A program made the position numbers and the translations under genes. A stretch of DNA of 41,246 nt, taken from contig JAAWHK010000014.1 in assembly GCA_022795805.1 (NCBI GenBank), positions 1 to 41,246 on the forward strand, given 5' to 3'. The notes beneath the pieces were generated by a model. The model ran no database searches. It saw nothing but the letters and a program-made list of their open reading frames with translations, and was not told the DNA's origin. Positions 24,220 to 31,962 of this stretch are shown here, piece after piece. The DNA is from Hungatella sp. Lineage in GTDB: Bacteria; Bacillota; Clostridia; Lachnospirales; Lachnospiraceae. How positions within the stretch are numbered: position 1 is the first letter of the stretch; each line of letters begins with the position of its first letter.

Positions 24220-25053
24220 CTACCCTTTCACGGCCCCAGCCACCATGCCGTCCACGATTTTTCTCTGAAGAAAGATATACACGATGATAATAGGCACCAC
24301 CGCTATTATGACGGCCGCACACTGCAGTCCGTAATCCGTGAAAAACTCTCCCTTGGCGGAAGCCAGAAGTTTCGGAAGGGTATGGAATTTTTTGTTGGAC
24401 AGCAGCACCATGGCATAGGCATACTCATTCCAGATACTCACAAAAGCCAGAATCATAACCGTCACAATCCCGTTCCGGCTCATCGGTATAATAATCTCCG
24501 TGAGAACCTGAAATGAGTTGCACCCGTCGATGATGGCCGATTCTGATATCTCACCGGGGAGAGACTGCATAAACCCTATGAGAAGGAATGTTGCCATAGG
24601 AATCTCAAAGGCCGCGTAGCACAGCGTGATCGGATACTTGTGGTTCAAAAATCCAAAAGCACTGAAGTTCTGAAAGGAAGTGATCAGTATGGCCAGTCTG
24701 GGAATGATGATTCCGATGATAAACAGGCTCTGAATCCATTTTGCCATCTTAAATCGGTACTGGGACAAAAGATACGCCGCAGGCACCACACAAATCAGCA
24801 AAAGCACCATTGTAACCGCTGTTAGGGAAAACGAATTCCAGTATGCTCCCAGTATATTTTCCTTCAATATTTTCTCGTAATTTATCACATAGGAGAAGCT
24901 CTCCGGCAATACAGCGACTTTTGAGAAAATCTGATCATTGGTCCGAAACGAGTTTGTAAACGTCCATATCATGGGAAAAATCGTCACAAACGCATATGCT
25001 CCCAGCAGCGTATATTTTATTATCGCAGATATCTTTATTTTCTTTCTCTTCAC
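24220..25053 (-). CDS. Carbohydrate ABC transporter permease (MalG type)
   Basis: A 277-residue inner membrane permease of the CUT1 sugar family with six membrane segments. The EAA loop appears as PGEISESAIIDGCNSFQVLTEIIIPMSRNG-type sequence near residues 175-205. The start is GTG at 25053 with GGGGAGG eight bases upstream. It pairs with the MalF-type permease 16 bases upstream. No ATPase is encoded in the operon, so a shared MsmX-type ATPase is probably used. Confidence 0.93.
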   Translation of the reverse strand: MKRKKIKISAIIKYTLLGAYAFVTIFPMIWTFTNSFRTNDQIFSKVAVLPESFSYVINYEKILKENILGAYWNSFSLTAVTMVLLLICVVPAAYLLSQYRFKMAKWIQSLFIIGIIIPRLAILITSFQNFSAFGFLNHKYPITLCYAAFEIPMATFLLIGFMQSLPGEISESAIIDGCNSFQVLTEIIIPMSRNGIVTVMILAFVSIWNEYAYAMVLLSNKKFHTLPKLLASAKGEFFTDYGLQCAAVIIAVVPIIIVYIFLQRKIVDGMVAGAVKG

Positions 25054-25069
25054 TTATCAGACCTCCCCT

Positions 25070-25945
25070 CTAATCTTTCATCAGACAGCCAAAACCTGAC
25101 CTGACCGCAGTCACAAAAACTCCGCTGAGCACGCATATGATCACCGCCACTGCGGTTCCCACGCCGTACTGCATCCCCATAAATGCCCGGTTATACATAA
25201 AGGTTGCCGGAACCTGAGTGGAATTTACCGGCCCTCCGCCTGTGAGCATATAGATGTAATCAAAATTTTTAAAGGAGTTTGATACGCTTAAGACCACACA
25301 GATCTGGATAATCGGAAGCATCAGAGGCACCGTGATTCGCAAAAACAGATCAAAAGAGCTGGCTCCGTCAATCTGAGCCGCCTCATACAATTCTTCCGGA
25401 ATTGACTGCAGACCCGAGAACATAATCATGATAAAAAGCCCCATGGCCTGCCAGATGGGCACCGCAATGGTGGCATAAAACGCCACGGACCGGTCTCCCA
25501 GCCATACCCGCTTCAGACCTCCCAGCCCTATGAGATCCAGAAAAGCGTTGATCAGGCCGATATCCTTGTCGTACATAACCGTAAACATAACACAGATTGC
25601 CGCGGAGCTGATGACCACAGGCACAAAGTACGCGGAGCGAAAGAATGCGTTGGCTCTCGCCTTTCCTCTCAGCAGAAACGCCAGCGCCAATCCCAGAGAG
25701 GACTGGAGTATTCCTGCCAGAAACGCCCATTTTACAACTCTCACAATGCTTTCCTGAAATACCCTGTCCTTAATAAGCTCCGTGTAGTTTTTCAGTCCGT
25801 TAAATATGGGGGCAAAAATTCCGTCCCATTGAAAGAAACTGTAGTACAGCGTCTGTATAAAAGGATAGATAAAAAACACAGCGTATATCAGTGCGGCAGG
25901 CAGAATATAGAGCAAAAGGACTTTCTTAAACTTCAAGTTGCCCAC
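25070..25945 (-). CDS. Carbohydrate ABC transporter permease (MalF/UgpA type)
   Basis: A 291-residue CUT1 permease with six membrane segments. It has the N-terminal PAALIYAVFFIYPFIQTLYYS typical of UgpA/LacF and the EAA loop IPEELYEAAQIDGASSFDLF near 185-205. It starts at a GTG (25945) after GGAGGG, 28 bases past the binding-protein gene. It forms the channel with the MalG-type partner. Confidence 0.93.
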   Translation of the reverse strand: MGNLKFKKVLLLYILPAALIYAVFFIYPFIQTLYYSFFQWDGIFAPIFNGLKNYTELIKDRVFQESIVRVVKWAFLAGILQSSLGLALAFLLRGKARANAFFRSAYFVPVVISSAAICVMFTVMYDKDIGLINAFLDLIGLGGLKRVWLGDRSVAFYATIAVPIWQAMGLFIMIMFSGLQSIPEELYEAAQIDGASSFDLFLRITVPLMLPIIQICVVLSVSNSFKNFDYIYMLTGGGPVNSTQVPATFMYNRAFMGMQYGVGTAVAVIICVLSGVFVTAVRSGFGCLMKD

Positions 25946-25973
25946 TTAGGCGCCCTCCTTTCTGATGTTCAGA

Positions 25974-27359
25974 CTATTGTTCGCAGAACAGTTCTTCACA
26001 CCTCCGGGCAAACTCTTCTCCCGTGATATCCCCCAGCCACAGCTCCGTGTAGAAACTGTAGAAAGAATCCCGCTTGTTGGGATCTCCGGTGCTGAGGAAC
26101 CAGAGAATCTGTTCCGAATCGTCAGCCAGCGCCTTAGACTCCAGAAATACCCTGTCCGCGTTATCTTCCGACAGCTCCATATCCCTGACAGGCGTGAGAG
26201 AACCTGTCTCCAAAAACTTTCTGGCCGCGATATCCGGACCTGAAACCTTCTCAAAAAATTTCGTTATGATCTCTTTCTTCAGCGGATCCTCCCACGCTTT
26301 GGCGCTGGCGTAATACACGGCTGTAAGGCTTTTATCCTGGATCTTTCCGGTATCCCCCGCCGCCCCGGGAATCTCCGGAAAACGTATGGCCACCAGTTTT
26401 TCTTTTACTTCGTCGGACAGATGGGGAAGGCCGTAGGAGCCGTTAATAAAATAGCAGGCCTGACCGGTGTTCATGTATTTGGCTGTTGCCTGAGAGTCGT
26501 CCAAAGTCATGCTGTCCACGGCACAGTTTCCCCCGACCAGTCTGGCCAGATCCTCACAGGCCTTCATGGCGTTTTCATCTGTAAAGTGGGATTTCCCTCC
26601 GAACAGGTTGAGAACGCCGTTCTCCCCGAAGAAGGTACAATGCCTGGTAAACACATAACCCAGAGGGCGCTCCCACGCGCTGGCATACGCCTTGGTGGAG
26701 ACTCCCCACGGAATATAGCCGTGCTCTTTCAGCACATCCATGGAAGCCAGAAGCTCATCCCATGTTTCAGGAACCTTCAGCCCGCAGTCATCCAGTATCT
26801 CTTTATTGGCAAGGAACATGATAAAGCTGAATTCAGCCGGAATGGCGTAGAGTTTTCCGTCCACCGTACAGTTGGCTACGGCATCGTCCGTAAACATATC
26901 CTTAAACGTATCGCTCTCCAGCAGTTCTGATATATCTGCAAAACTTCCGTTTTCAATGTACTTCGGACACCCATGGGTCGTGGAATCAGGACGCCAGTAC
27001 TGTATCAGATCCGCCACATTATCTGTGGACACATCCATAGCCATCTTGGATACATAGCTGTCCTGAGCCGTCTCCTCGATCTGCAGCTCCACGTTGGGGT
27101 AATCCTTCAGGATATCTTCCATGACCTCCGTCATGATCTCTTTTCCCGTGTGGGTCATGTTCACGCTCATCCTCAGAACCGTCTTCCCCGAAGAGGCCGG
27201 CGCCTGGGAGCCGGATTCCTCAGAGCCGGCCTCCGTCTGCGCCTGAGTCCCGGATGCCTGGCTGTCTGCCGCCTGGCCGCCTCCCCCGCTGCACCCTAAA
27301 AGGGTATATGCCGCCACAGATACTGCCGCCAACATACTGATAACGCGTCTTTTCCTCAT
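25974..27359 (-). CDS. Extracellular solute-binding lipoprotein, family 1 (sugar importer)
   Basis: A 461-residue lipoprotein. The signal peptide MRKRRVISMLAAVSVAAYTL leads to a lipobox with Cys 23, then a Gly/Ser/Gln/Glu linker to about residue 60. The binding domain has the family 1 pattern: an N-terminal LRMSVNMTHTGKEIMTEV strand, PETWDELLASMDVLKEHGYIPWG in the first third, and GQACYFINGSYGLP in the second lobe. It delivers a sugar or sugar-acid conjugate to the two permeases downstream. Its ATG (27359) overlaps the stop of a small upstream gene by four bases, and the ribosome site AAAGGAGG is inside that gene. Confidence 0.92.
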   Translation of the reverse strand: MRKRRVISMLAAVSVAAYTLLGCSGGGGQAADSQASGTQAQTEAGSEESGSQAPASSGKTVLRMSVNMTHTGKEIMTEVMEDILKDYPNVELQIEETAQDSYVSKMAMDVSTDNVADLIQYWRPDSTTHGCPKYIENGSFADISELLESDTFKDMFTDDAVANCTVDGKLYAIPAEFSFIMFLANKEILDDCGLKVPETWDELLASMDVLKEHGYIPWGVSTKAYASAWERPLGYVFTRHCTFFGENGVLNLFGGKSHFTDENAMKACEDLARLVGGNCAVDSMTLDDSQATAKYMNTGQACYFINGSYGLPHLSDEVKEKLVAIRFPEIPGAAGDTGKIQDKSLTAVYYASAKAWEDPLKKEIITKFFEKVSGPDIAARKFLETGSLTPVRDMELSEDNADRVFLESKALADDSEQILWFLSTGDPNKRDSFYSFYTELWLGDITGEEFARRCEELFCEQ

Positions 27360-27595
27360 GATTTTGTCCTCCTTTGATTTTTATTCGTTTGATTGTGTTC
27401 TCTTTCCCTGCTGCCCTGTTTCTCTGTCTCCTCTCTCTTTAAGCCGAAAAGGTAACCGCACAGTTTCTCCAAAATATCTTCGTCATGGATCCCGTCGATC
27501 ATTTCTATCAGCTTTTCCTTTCCAACGGCCAAACACATCACTCCTAATTCTGCTGTCTCATGGGCGGTAAATGCTTCTTCTTCTTTTTTTGTCAT
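27356..27595 (-). CDS. Small protein coupled to the sugar-binding lipoprotein gene
   Basis: A 79-residue acidic-to-basic protein that I do not recognise. The N-terminal 55 residues are mostly helical, with KEEEAFTAHETAELGVMCLA and IDGIHDEDILEKLCGYLFG, and the tail is a charged, Glu/Arg/Asn-rich extension. GAGGTGAT precedes its ATG (27595). Its last codons contain the ribosome site of the lipoprotein gene, and its TGA overlaps that ATG, so translation is likely coupled. It could be a small regulatory or structural protein or a coupling leader. Confidence 0.65.
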   Translation of the reverse strand: MTKKEEEAFTAHETAELGVMCLAVGKEKLIEMIDGIHDEDILEKLCGYLFGLKREETEKQGSREREHNQTNKNQRRTKS

Positions 27596-27664
27596 ACATG
27601 GATCACCTCTATATCCCGCGCTGCAGGGGGATGAAAAAAGCCTCCATCCATATGTGATAGTTCA

Positions 27665-27703
27665 ATCATACTATTTATGCGGCAATTTCAACATGTCTGA
27701 CAT
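27665..27703 (-). promoter_or_regulatory. Promoter of the CdaR-linked catabolic operon with palindrome upstream
   Basis: On the minus strand TTGAAA (27686-27691) and TATGAT (27665-27670) are only 15 bases apart, a weak arrangement that suits an activated promoter. ATGTCTGACAT (27693-27703), a perfect 5+1+5 palindrome, abuts the -35 box and could bind a regulator. Confidence 0.5.
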
Positions 27704-27718
27704 TCTAAATCTATCCTG

Positions 27719-27745
27719 TTTTTTTGTGCTCACAGCACAAAAAAA
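27719..27745. promoter_or_regulatory. Long perfect inverted repeat, candidate CdaR site
   Basis: Two 12-base arms (TTTTTTTGTGCT and its complement) flank CAC. The centre GTGCT-N3-AGCAC has the same layout as the TTGCT-N3-AGCAA pair at the cdaR promoter. It lies about 74 bases upstream of the operon start, an activator position. Part of it also serves as the T-tract of the cdaR terminator. Confidence 0.5.
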
Positions 27746-27765
27746 GAGACTTTCAAGCCTCTTTT
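27739..27765 (-). terminator. Terminator of the CdaR-type regulator gene
   Basis: On the minus strand AAAAGAG pairs with CTCTTTT around a loop, followed by a run of T. The regulator's TGA stop lies inside the hairpin loop region. Confidence 0.6.
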
Positions 27766-28913
27766 TTCATCTTTTTGACAGTTTTTATCAAGTAATCACA
27801 TAAATTTGTCATGAACTCCCGGTCTTTGGACTCCCCCACAGGATTCATGCCGAATGCATCCTTAAGTTTGCCCAGACGGTATGTCAGAGTATTTTTGTGG
27901 ACATACATCATACGGCTTCCCTCCACCAGGTTAAAATCAGCCGCTGAAAGGGCCGATATCACGGAAATGTAACTCTCAATCTCCTTCTCCTCCATACTCT
28001 TTTCAAACACCTCATAGATTCCCCGCATCTCCCTGAAAGGCACGAAAGAGCGGAAATATTCATTGAGGTAATCGTAAAAAAAGTAACTTTTCCCTTCAAG
28101 TTTATAATTGTCACGCAGCCATTTACAGTGATAGTAACTGCCGCGATAGTTTTCGTACGTGTCCTGGAAGGAGCCTATATACACGGTATAGGCCGTATCC
28201 CGGCTTTTGAGATACCGCAGTATTGCCCCTACGCTTTCCCCCAGCATGTATTTGTAATCACTGAATATCTTCATCAGGTCTTCTTCAAAATGTTTAAATA
28301 CAATCACATCATTATCTCTGGTGACAGACACAAGATCCTGTTTTGAAAGATAGTGGTATTCTTTTATATCCGCAATCACCGACTCTGCAAATTCCGCCCC
28401 CTGGTCAAATCGAAAGATAACCGGGATCCTTACATACCGCTCCTCCAGTTTCAGCCTTTTCGCGTATTCATTCAGTTTTTCTTCCGTCACATTTTCCCCA
28501 TACATGATCAGGTTTAAAAGCTGATCCTTTAGATTCTTCCTCTGAAACCGCTCCTCCTTGTATGCCTCGTATTCCAGCATAGTCTCGATGGACAGCCGCA
28601 GAATCAGGGCAATGGACCGCACTTTCTGGGGCTCACCGGTTATCCCGATTACGCCTATCTTGGTCTTCCTGTAATAGACGGCCGTGTTTACCCCCGGCTG
28701 AGTGCCTATATATTCGTCTTCATTTTCCACCAGAATCTCGTCCTGATCCCCCTGCGTAATCCGCAGGGCAATTTCATGGAAAGTTCCGATCCTTTCTTTT
28801 GTCAGGCTCGCTATGATAATCCCCCGGTTGTTCATAATGTTTACATTGTAATCCATGTACTCTTTTACTTTTTCGATAATCTGATTTGCAAATTGTACAT
28901 CCAGTGTAACCAT
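27753..28913 (-). CDS. CdaR-family sugar diacid regulator
   Basis: A 386-residue transcription factor. The N-terminal sugar diacid recognition domain (about residues 1-135) has ANQIIEKVKEYMDYNVNIMN, GIIIASLTKERIGTFHEIA and GVNTAVYYRKTKIGVIGITG; E. coli CdaR, which senses glucarate, galactarate and glycerate, begins alike. The C-terminal PucR-type helix-turn-helix contains AADFNLVEGSRMMYVHKNTLTYRLGKL (about 325-352). It is transcribed toward, and lies directly upstream of, the importer/glycerate operon, and is probably its regulator with a glycerate-like inducer. Two tandem palindromes overlap its start, suggesting autoregulation. A GTG/ATG ambiguity is absent: ATG 28913 is used. Confidence 0.9.
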   Translation of the reverse strand: MVTLDVQFANQIIEKVKEYMDYNVNIMNNRGIIIASLTKERIGTFHEIALRITQGDQDEILVENEDEYIGTQPGVNTAVYYRKTKIGVIGITGEPQKVRSIALILRLSIETMLEYEAYKEERFQRKNLKDQLLNLIMYGENVTEEKLNEYAKRLKLEERYVRIPVIFRFDQGAEFAESVIADIKEYHYLSKQDLVSVTRDNDVIVFKHFEEDLMKIFSDYKYMLGESVGAILRYLKSRDTAYTVYIGSFQDTYENYRGSYYHCKWLRDNYKLEGKSYFFYDYLNEYFRSFVPFREMRGIYEVFEKSMEEKEIESYISVISALSAADFNLVEGSRMMYVHKNTLTYRLGKLKDAFGMNPVGESKDREFMTNLCDYLIKTVKKMKKEA

Positions 28914-28962
28914 GATCCTCCTTTTAAGCTGCAGTTTCCTTCGGCACGTTTAAATCCATTTG

Positions 28963-28995
28963 TTGCTTTTAGCAAAACATTATTGCTTTTAGCAA
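28963..28995. promoter_or_regulatory. Tandem palindromic operator at the cdaR-type promoter
   Basis: TTGCT-TTT-AGCAA occurs at 28963-28975 and again at 28983-28995. The copies are 20 bases apart, about two helical turns. The second overlaps the predicted transcription start and the first lies just downstream. This fits autorepression by the CdaR-type protein. Confidence 0.7.
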
Positions 28996-28997
28996 TT

Positions 28998-29026
28998 ATC
29001 TTAGTTCTTCAATACAACTTTGTCAA
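28998..29026 (-). promoter_or_regulatory. Promoter of the CdaR-type regulator gene
   Basis: TTGACA (29021-29026), 17 bases, TAAGAT (28998-29003) on the minus strand. Confidence 0.8.
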
Positions 29027-29078
29027 CCTTATATTTTGTTGTCACCACAGGGCCGCATACCTGTCAAAAGTTTCCTTA

Positions 29079-29107
29079 TTGACACAAATCACACTTTTTG
29101 ATAAGAT
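29079..29107 (+). promoter_or_regulatory. Promoter of the XRE regulator gene
   Basis: TTGACA (29079-29084), 17 bases, TAAGAT (29102-29107). It is divergent from the cdaR promoter; both -35 boxes are about 50 bases apart. Confidence 0.8.
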
Positions 29108-29130
29108 GCAGATTATATGGAGGCTTTTTT

Positions 29131-29445
29131 ATGATGCACATGCGACTGAAAGCTCTTATTCAAAAACTGGGCATATCCCAACGGCAGTTTGCGCAGGAGA
29201 TTCACCTTGATCCCGGATATTTGTCACGCATTCTCCAGGGAAAAAACGAACCGCCTGAAAGGATTCTTCTTCTCATCGAAAAAACGTTTCATGTTAATCA
29301 CGACTGGCTGATGCATGGACAAGGCCATATGTTCAGCTCTTTTGATGTACTCTTAAAAAAACAGAGAGTCCTGGAACTGATCGAAACTCTGGACGAAAAT
29401 CAAATCCAGGCTGTAACCGCATTTCTCGAATATCTGCTGCATTAG
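29131..29445 (+). CDS. XRE-family helix-turn-helix protein
   Basis: A 104-residue DNA-binding protein with an HTH_3 domain at about residues 4-62 (LKALIQKLGISQRQFAQEIH, DPGYLSRILQGKNEPPERI). The C-terminal 35 residues form a helical tail rich in Leu and Glu, possibly for dimerisation. The ATG at 29131 follows TGGAGG; the next ATG codon three bases on is also possible, while the earlier start at 29098 overlaps the promoter and lacks a ribosome site. It is transcribed divergently from the CdaR-type gene. Its target is unknown; it could act on the IbrAB pair that converges on it. Confidence 0.85.
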   Translation: MMHMRLKALIQKLGISQRQFAQEIHLDPGYLSRILQGKNEPPERILLLIEKTFHVNHDWLMHGQGHMFSSFDVLLKKQRVLELIETLDENQIQAVTAFLEYLLH

Positions 29446-29454
29446 AGACCCACA

Positions 29455-29489
29455 AAAGCGGCGCAGTCCTCACGGGACCGCACCGCTTT
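29455..29489. terminator. Terminator between XRE gene and the IbrB-like gene
   Basis: AAAGCGG...CCGCTTT encloses a second stem (GTCC/GGGAC). On the minus strand it is followed by TTTTGTG. It mainly ends the IbrA/IbrB transcript and may act on both strands. Confidence 0.7.
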
Positions 29490-29520
29490 CAATATCTGCC
29501 TTCTGTTCCTTTCTCTTATT

Positions 29521-30045
29521 CTACTCCTCTTCCTCCCCCGGCTGCCAGGCATTGCCGAACTTCACATCCTTAAACAGCGCCGCCAGCCCCGTGATCTGCT
29601 TAAGCCTCAAAATCTCATCCCTGTCCATGCCCAGATGTCTGGAGATCCACGCGTCGCTGCGGCCCAGGTCATGGAGTTCCTTTATAATATTGCTCATCAG
29701 ATCCACACTGTGATTTCCTCTGGCCCGGTTATGGCGCACCGTGCTGGCCATCCGCTGGTCAATGGGCTTGTCGATCACGGACACCGGAAGCAGTCCTCTC
29801 TCCCGCTCATAGATGTCCGGGTACTCCTTTATAATCCGGTACCGGTGAAACCCGTCCACGATCACATAGCAGTCCTCCTCCCTGTCGTAGTAGCACACCA
29901 CGGGCATGGTATAGCCGTCCGCTTTAATGCTCTCATACAGAAGCTTCATCTCCGGCGGAGCCACCTTGTTGGGGTTGTAAGTATTGGGCCGTATCTTCTC
30001 CACTGGAACCGGAATCACACCGTAAGCCGGGCTCTTATACTCCAT
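29521..30045 (-). CDS. ibrB: ParB-like domain protein, IbrB-like
   Basis: A 174-residue protein with a ParB/sulfiredoxin-type nucleotide-binding domain. It opens with VPVEKIRPNTYNPNKV, followed by LLYESIKADGYTMPVV, VIVDGFHRYRI (the GxHRxxA-like box) and VRHNRARGNHSVDLM; an HTH-like segment ISRHLGMDRDEILRLKQ follows. IbrB of E. coli, an activator of prophage eib genes together with IbrA, has this layout. The ATG at 30045 lies 11 bases inside the IbrA-like gene, after GGAGGAG. Function here is unknown; the pair could modify nucleic acid or regulate transcription. Confidence 0.8.
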   Translation of the reverse strand: MEYKSPAYGVIPVPVEKIRPNTYNPNKVAPPEMKLLYESIKADGYTMPVVCYYDREEDCYVIVDGFHRYRIIKEYPDIYERERGLLPVSVIDKPIDQRMASTVRHNRARGNHSVDLMSNIIKELHDLGRSDAWISRHLGMDRDEILRLKQITGLAALFKDVKFGNAWQPGEEEE

Positions 30046-31366
30046 ATTCTATCTCCTCCAGACTTTTATATTTCTTCCGAATCTCATCCACATACCGCTG
30101 CTGCTGCCTTGTGATGCCGAATCCCATAAACCGGCAGGTATGGTCGTTTTTTAATATGCAGTAACACATCCTCTTCCAGCTGGGAATATCCTTGCTGGAC
30201 TTTATATCATCCGTGTCGTCGGGGATCTTCCCCTCAAAGACCACCCTGGCCTTTTTGCTCAGGGTATAGTTGGACACCCCGTTTCTGCGGATCTTGTATC
30301 CCCGCGCCTCCAGTTCCTTTATGGTCTCCTCATCCAGACCTCCCCCCGTCTTGTGCCAGAAGTCGATGGAGGTGTTAAATTTTTTTATGTAATTGTTGCG
30401 GATCCTGGCAGGCAGCGTATCCAGAAGAAACATGGTATAGCTCTTCCATGTGTGCCCCTCAGGCAGTGAGATGTTCCGGTATCCCATGGCCTTGGTCTTC
30501 CCGTAGATGCTGGTAAAGTTGGCTCCCTGCACCCTTCCCACCAGCCGCACCCAGATCTCCGGATCAATGACCCGGTACAGATTCAGGGCATCCTTGGAGT
30601 AGTCGTTAAAAGGCGAAGCCACTCTCATCTGGGAAATCCTCAGCCCCGCCATGTAGTAAAGGTCGTAAAGCCGGTTGTATTCGTATCCGAACCGATAGTT
30701 GGCGTGCCACACGTCCCGGGACCGCCAGTCATACATGGGGGAGGCGCTCCACACATCCTTAAACATCTTCCCGATCCAGCACTCCCCCTTATACCCGTAC
30801 CGCTTGTTGAGAAATCCGCTGTATCGCTGCAGGGATTCGTCAGCCCTCATTCCCAGCAGGCAGACCGTCTTCCCCTCCCCGTGGGTCATCCGGTACCACC
30901 GGCCGAACTGTCTGGCCAGATCCTCCTGGTGCATCCGATAATGGTAAGTGGTTATGGGATTGTTCTCAAGGTTGATCACATACTCCTTATCCGGCATGGG
31001 CCGCACCCACACATCCTTCTTTTTGTCGTCCCAGGGGTACCAGTACATCTCATAACTGCTCAGCGCCGTCCTGGTGGCCATGGGCAGGCACACCCAGTAA
31101 CACTCCGTCTCGTTCTTAATCCTCTCAAAAGTCCTCTCCACATACTCCGTGGTCACTGTGTACTGGGCCTCAAAATCCTGATGAAACACACCGATAGTCT
31201 TTTCAGGATAATACGTCTTTCTGTAATCCAGCACCAGATTCAGCAGAAGTCCGCTGTCCTTTCCCCCAGAAAATGAGACGTAAATGTTGTCAAATTCCTC
31301 GAAAATCAGTTTCAGCCTCCCCATCAAAGCCTCGTACACATCCATCTGCAAATATTCCCGTACCAC
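30035..31366 (-). CDS. ibrA: PAPS reductase-like DUF3440 protein, IbrA-like
   Basis: A 443-residue protein of the adenine nucleotide alpha hydrolase class. The N-terminal PP-loop is IYVSFSGGKDSGLLLNL (about residues 28-44), followed by a PAPS reductase-like core to about 230 and the C-terminal DUF3440 region with Cys pairs. It resembles IbrA, DndC-like and CysH-type proteins, so it probably activates a substrate with ATP. The start is GTG (31366), which aligns with family N-termini; the ATG at 31345 is the alternative. It overlaps the IbrB-like gene. No phage, Dnd or Ssp gene lies nearby. Confidence 0.82.
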   Translation of the reverse strand: MVREYLQMDVYEALMGRLKLIFEEFDNIYVSFSGGKDSGLLLNLVLDYRKTYYPEKTIGVFHQDFEAQYTVTTEYVERTFERIKNETECYWVCLPMATRTALSSYEMYWYPWDDKKKDVWVRPMPDKEYVINLENNPITTYHYRMHQEDLARQFGRWYRMTHGEGKTVCLLGMRADESLQRYSGFLNKRYGYKGECWIGKMFKDVWSASPMYDWRSRDVWHANYRFGYEYNRLYDLYYMAGLRISQMRVASPFNDYSKDALNLYRVIDPEIWVRLVGRVQGANFTSIYGKTKAMGYRNISLPEGHTWKSYTMFLLDTLPARIRNNYIKKFNTSIDFWHKTGGGLDEETIKELEARGYKIRRNGVSNYTLSKKARVVFEGKIPDDTDDIKSSKDIPSWKRMCYCILKNDHTCRFMGFGITRQQQRYVDEIRKKYKSLEEIEYGV

Positions 31367-31530
31367 ATTTCACCTGCTTTCTAAGTAGTTGCCCGTTGAC
31401 TTCTTGGCGTATGCTTAAGCCTTCCTCAGCCTTTCCTGTCCCCCTGCGTCTTTTCTGACCCCCATCACCTCCATTTTTTTCCATTTTTTCCAATATCAAC
31501 CATAATACACCAAAATCAGACAAAAGAAAA

Positions 31531-31552
31531 GCACCAGTCTTTCGACTGATGC
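31531..31552 (-). terminator. Terminator after the DUF2200 gene
   Basis: On the minus strand GCATCAGTC-GAAA-GACTGGTGC (one G-T, GNRA loop) is followed by TTTTCTTTT. It ends the three-gene zinc-ribbon operon. Confidence 0.85.
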
Positions 31553-31599
31553 CAACTTATACCCCTGCCGTTTCCGGCATGAAAACCTTTGTTTTTTTG

Positions 31600-31950
31600 T
31601 CACCTGCGCAGGATCTTCTCCATGGCCTTCCCCCTTGCCAGCTCATCCACCAGCTTATCCAGATACCGGATCTTCTGCATCAGCGGATCCTCAATATTCT
31701 CCACCCGGACGCCGCACACCACCCCTTTGATCAAACCGCAGTGAGGGTTCATGGCCGGCGCCTGGTCAAAAAACGTCCCGTAATCCACATCCTTCTCAAG
31801 CTGCCCCCGGATTCCCTCATCATCGTACCCGGTAAGCCAGCCGATGATCGTATCCACTTCCTCTTTCGTCCTGTTTTTTCTCTCCGCCTTCTGAACCAGC
31901 AGCGGATAGATCTTCGAAAATTTCATGGCAAACACTTTGCTGTTCTCCAT
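31600..31950 (-). CDS. DUF2200 domain protein
   Basis: A 116-residue protein matching the DUF2200 family, with [28 protein letters not shown] and [20 protein letters not shown]. The function of the family is unknown. I chose ATG 31950 over 31962 because GGAGGG lies before it. It is the last gene of the operon, 12 bases after the stop of the DUF1349 gene. Confidence 0.88.
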   Translation of the reverse strand: MENSKVFAMKFSKIYPLLVQKAERKNRTKEEVDTIIGWLTGYDDEGIRGQLEKDVDYGTFFDQAPAMNPHCGLIKGVVCGVRVENIEDPLMQKIRYLDKLVDELARGKAMEKILRR

Positions 31951-31962
31951 ATGTCCCTCCAT

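Noticed and set aside
31290-31523. Minus-strand frame of 77 codons overlapping the IbrA-like start
   Set aside because: It overlaps the IbrA-like N-terminus in another frame, has no ribosome site at its first codon and has a low-complexity composition.
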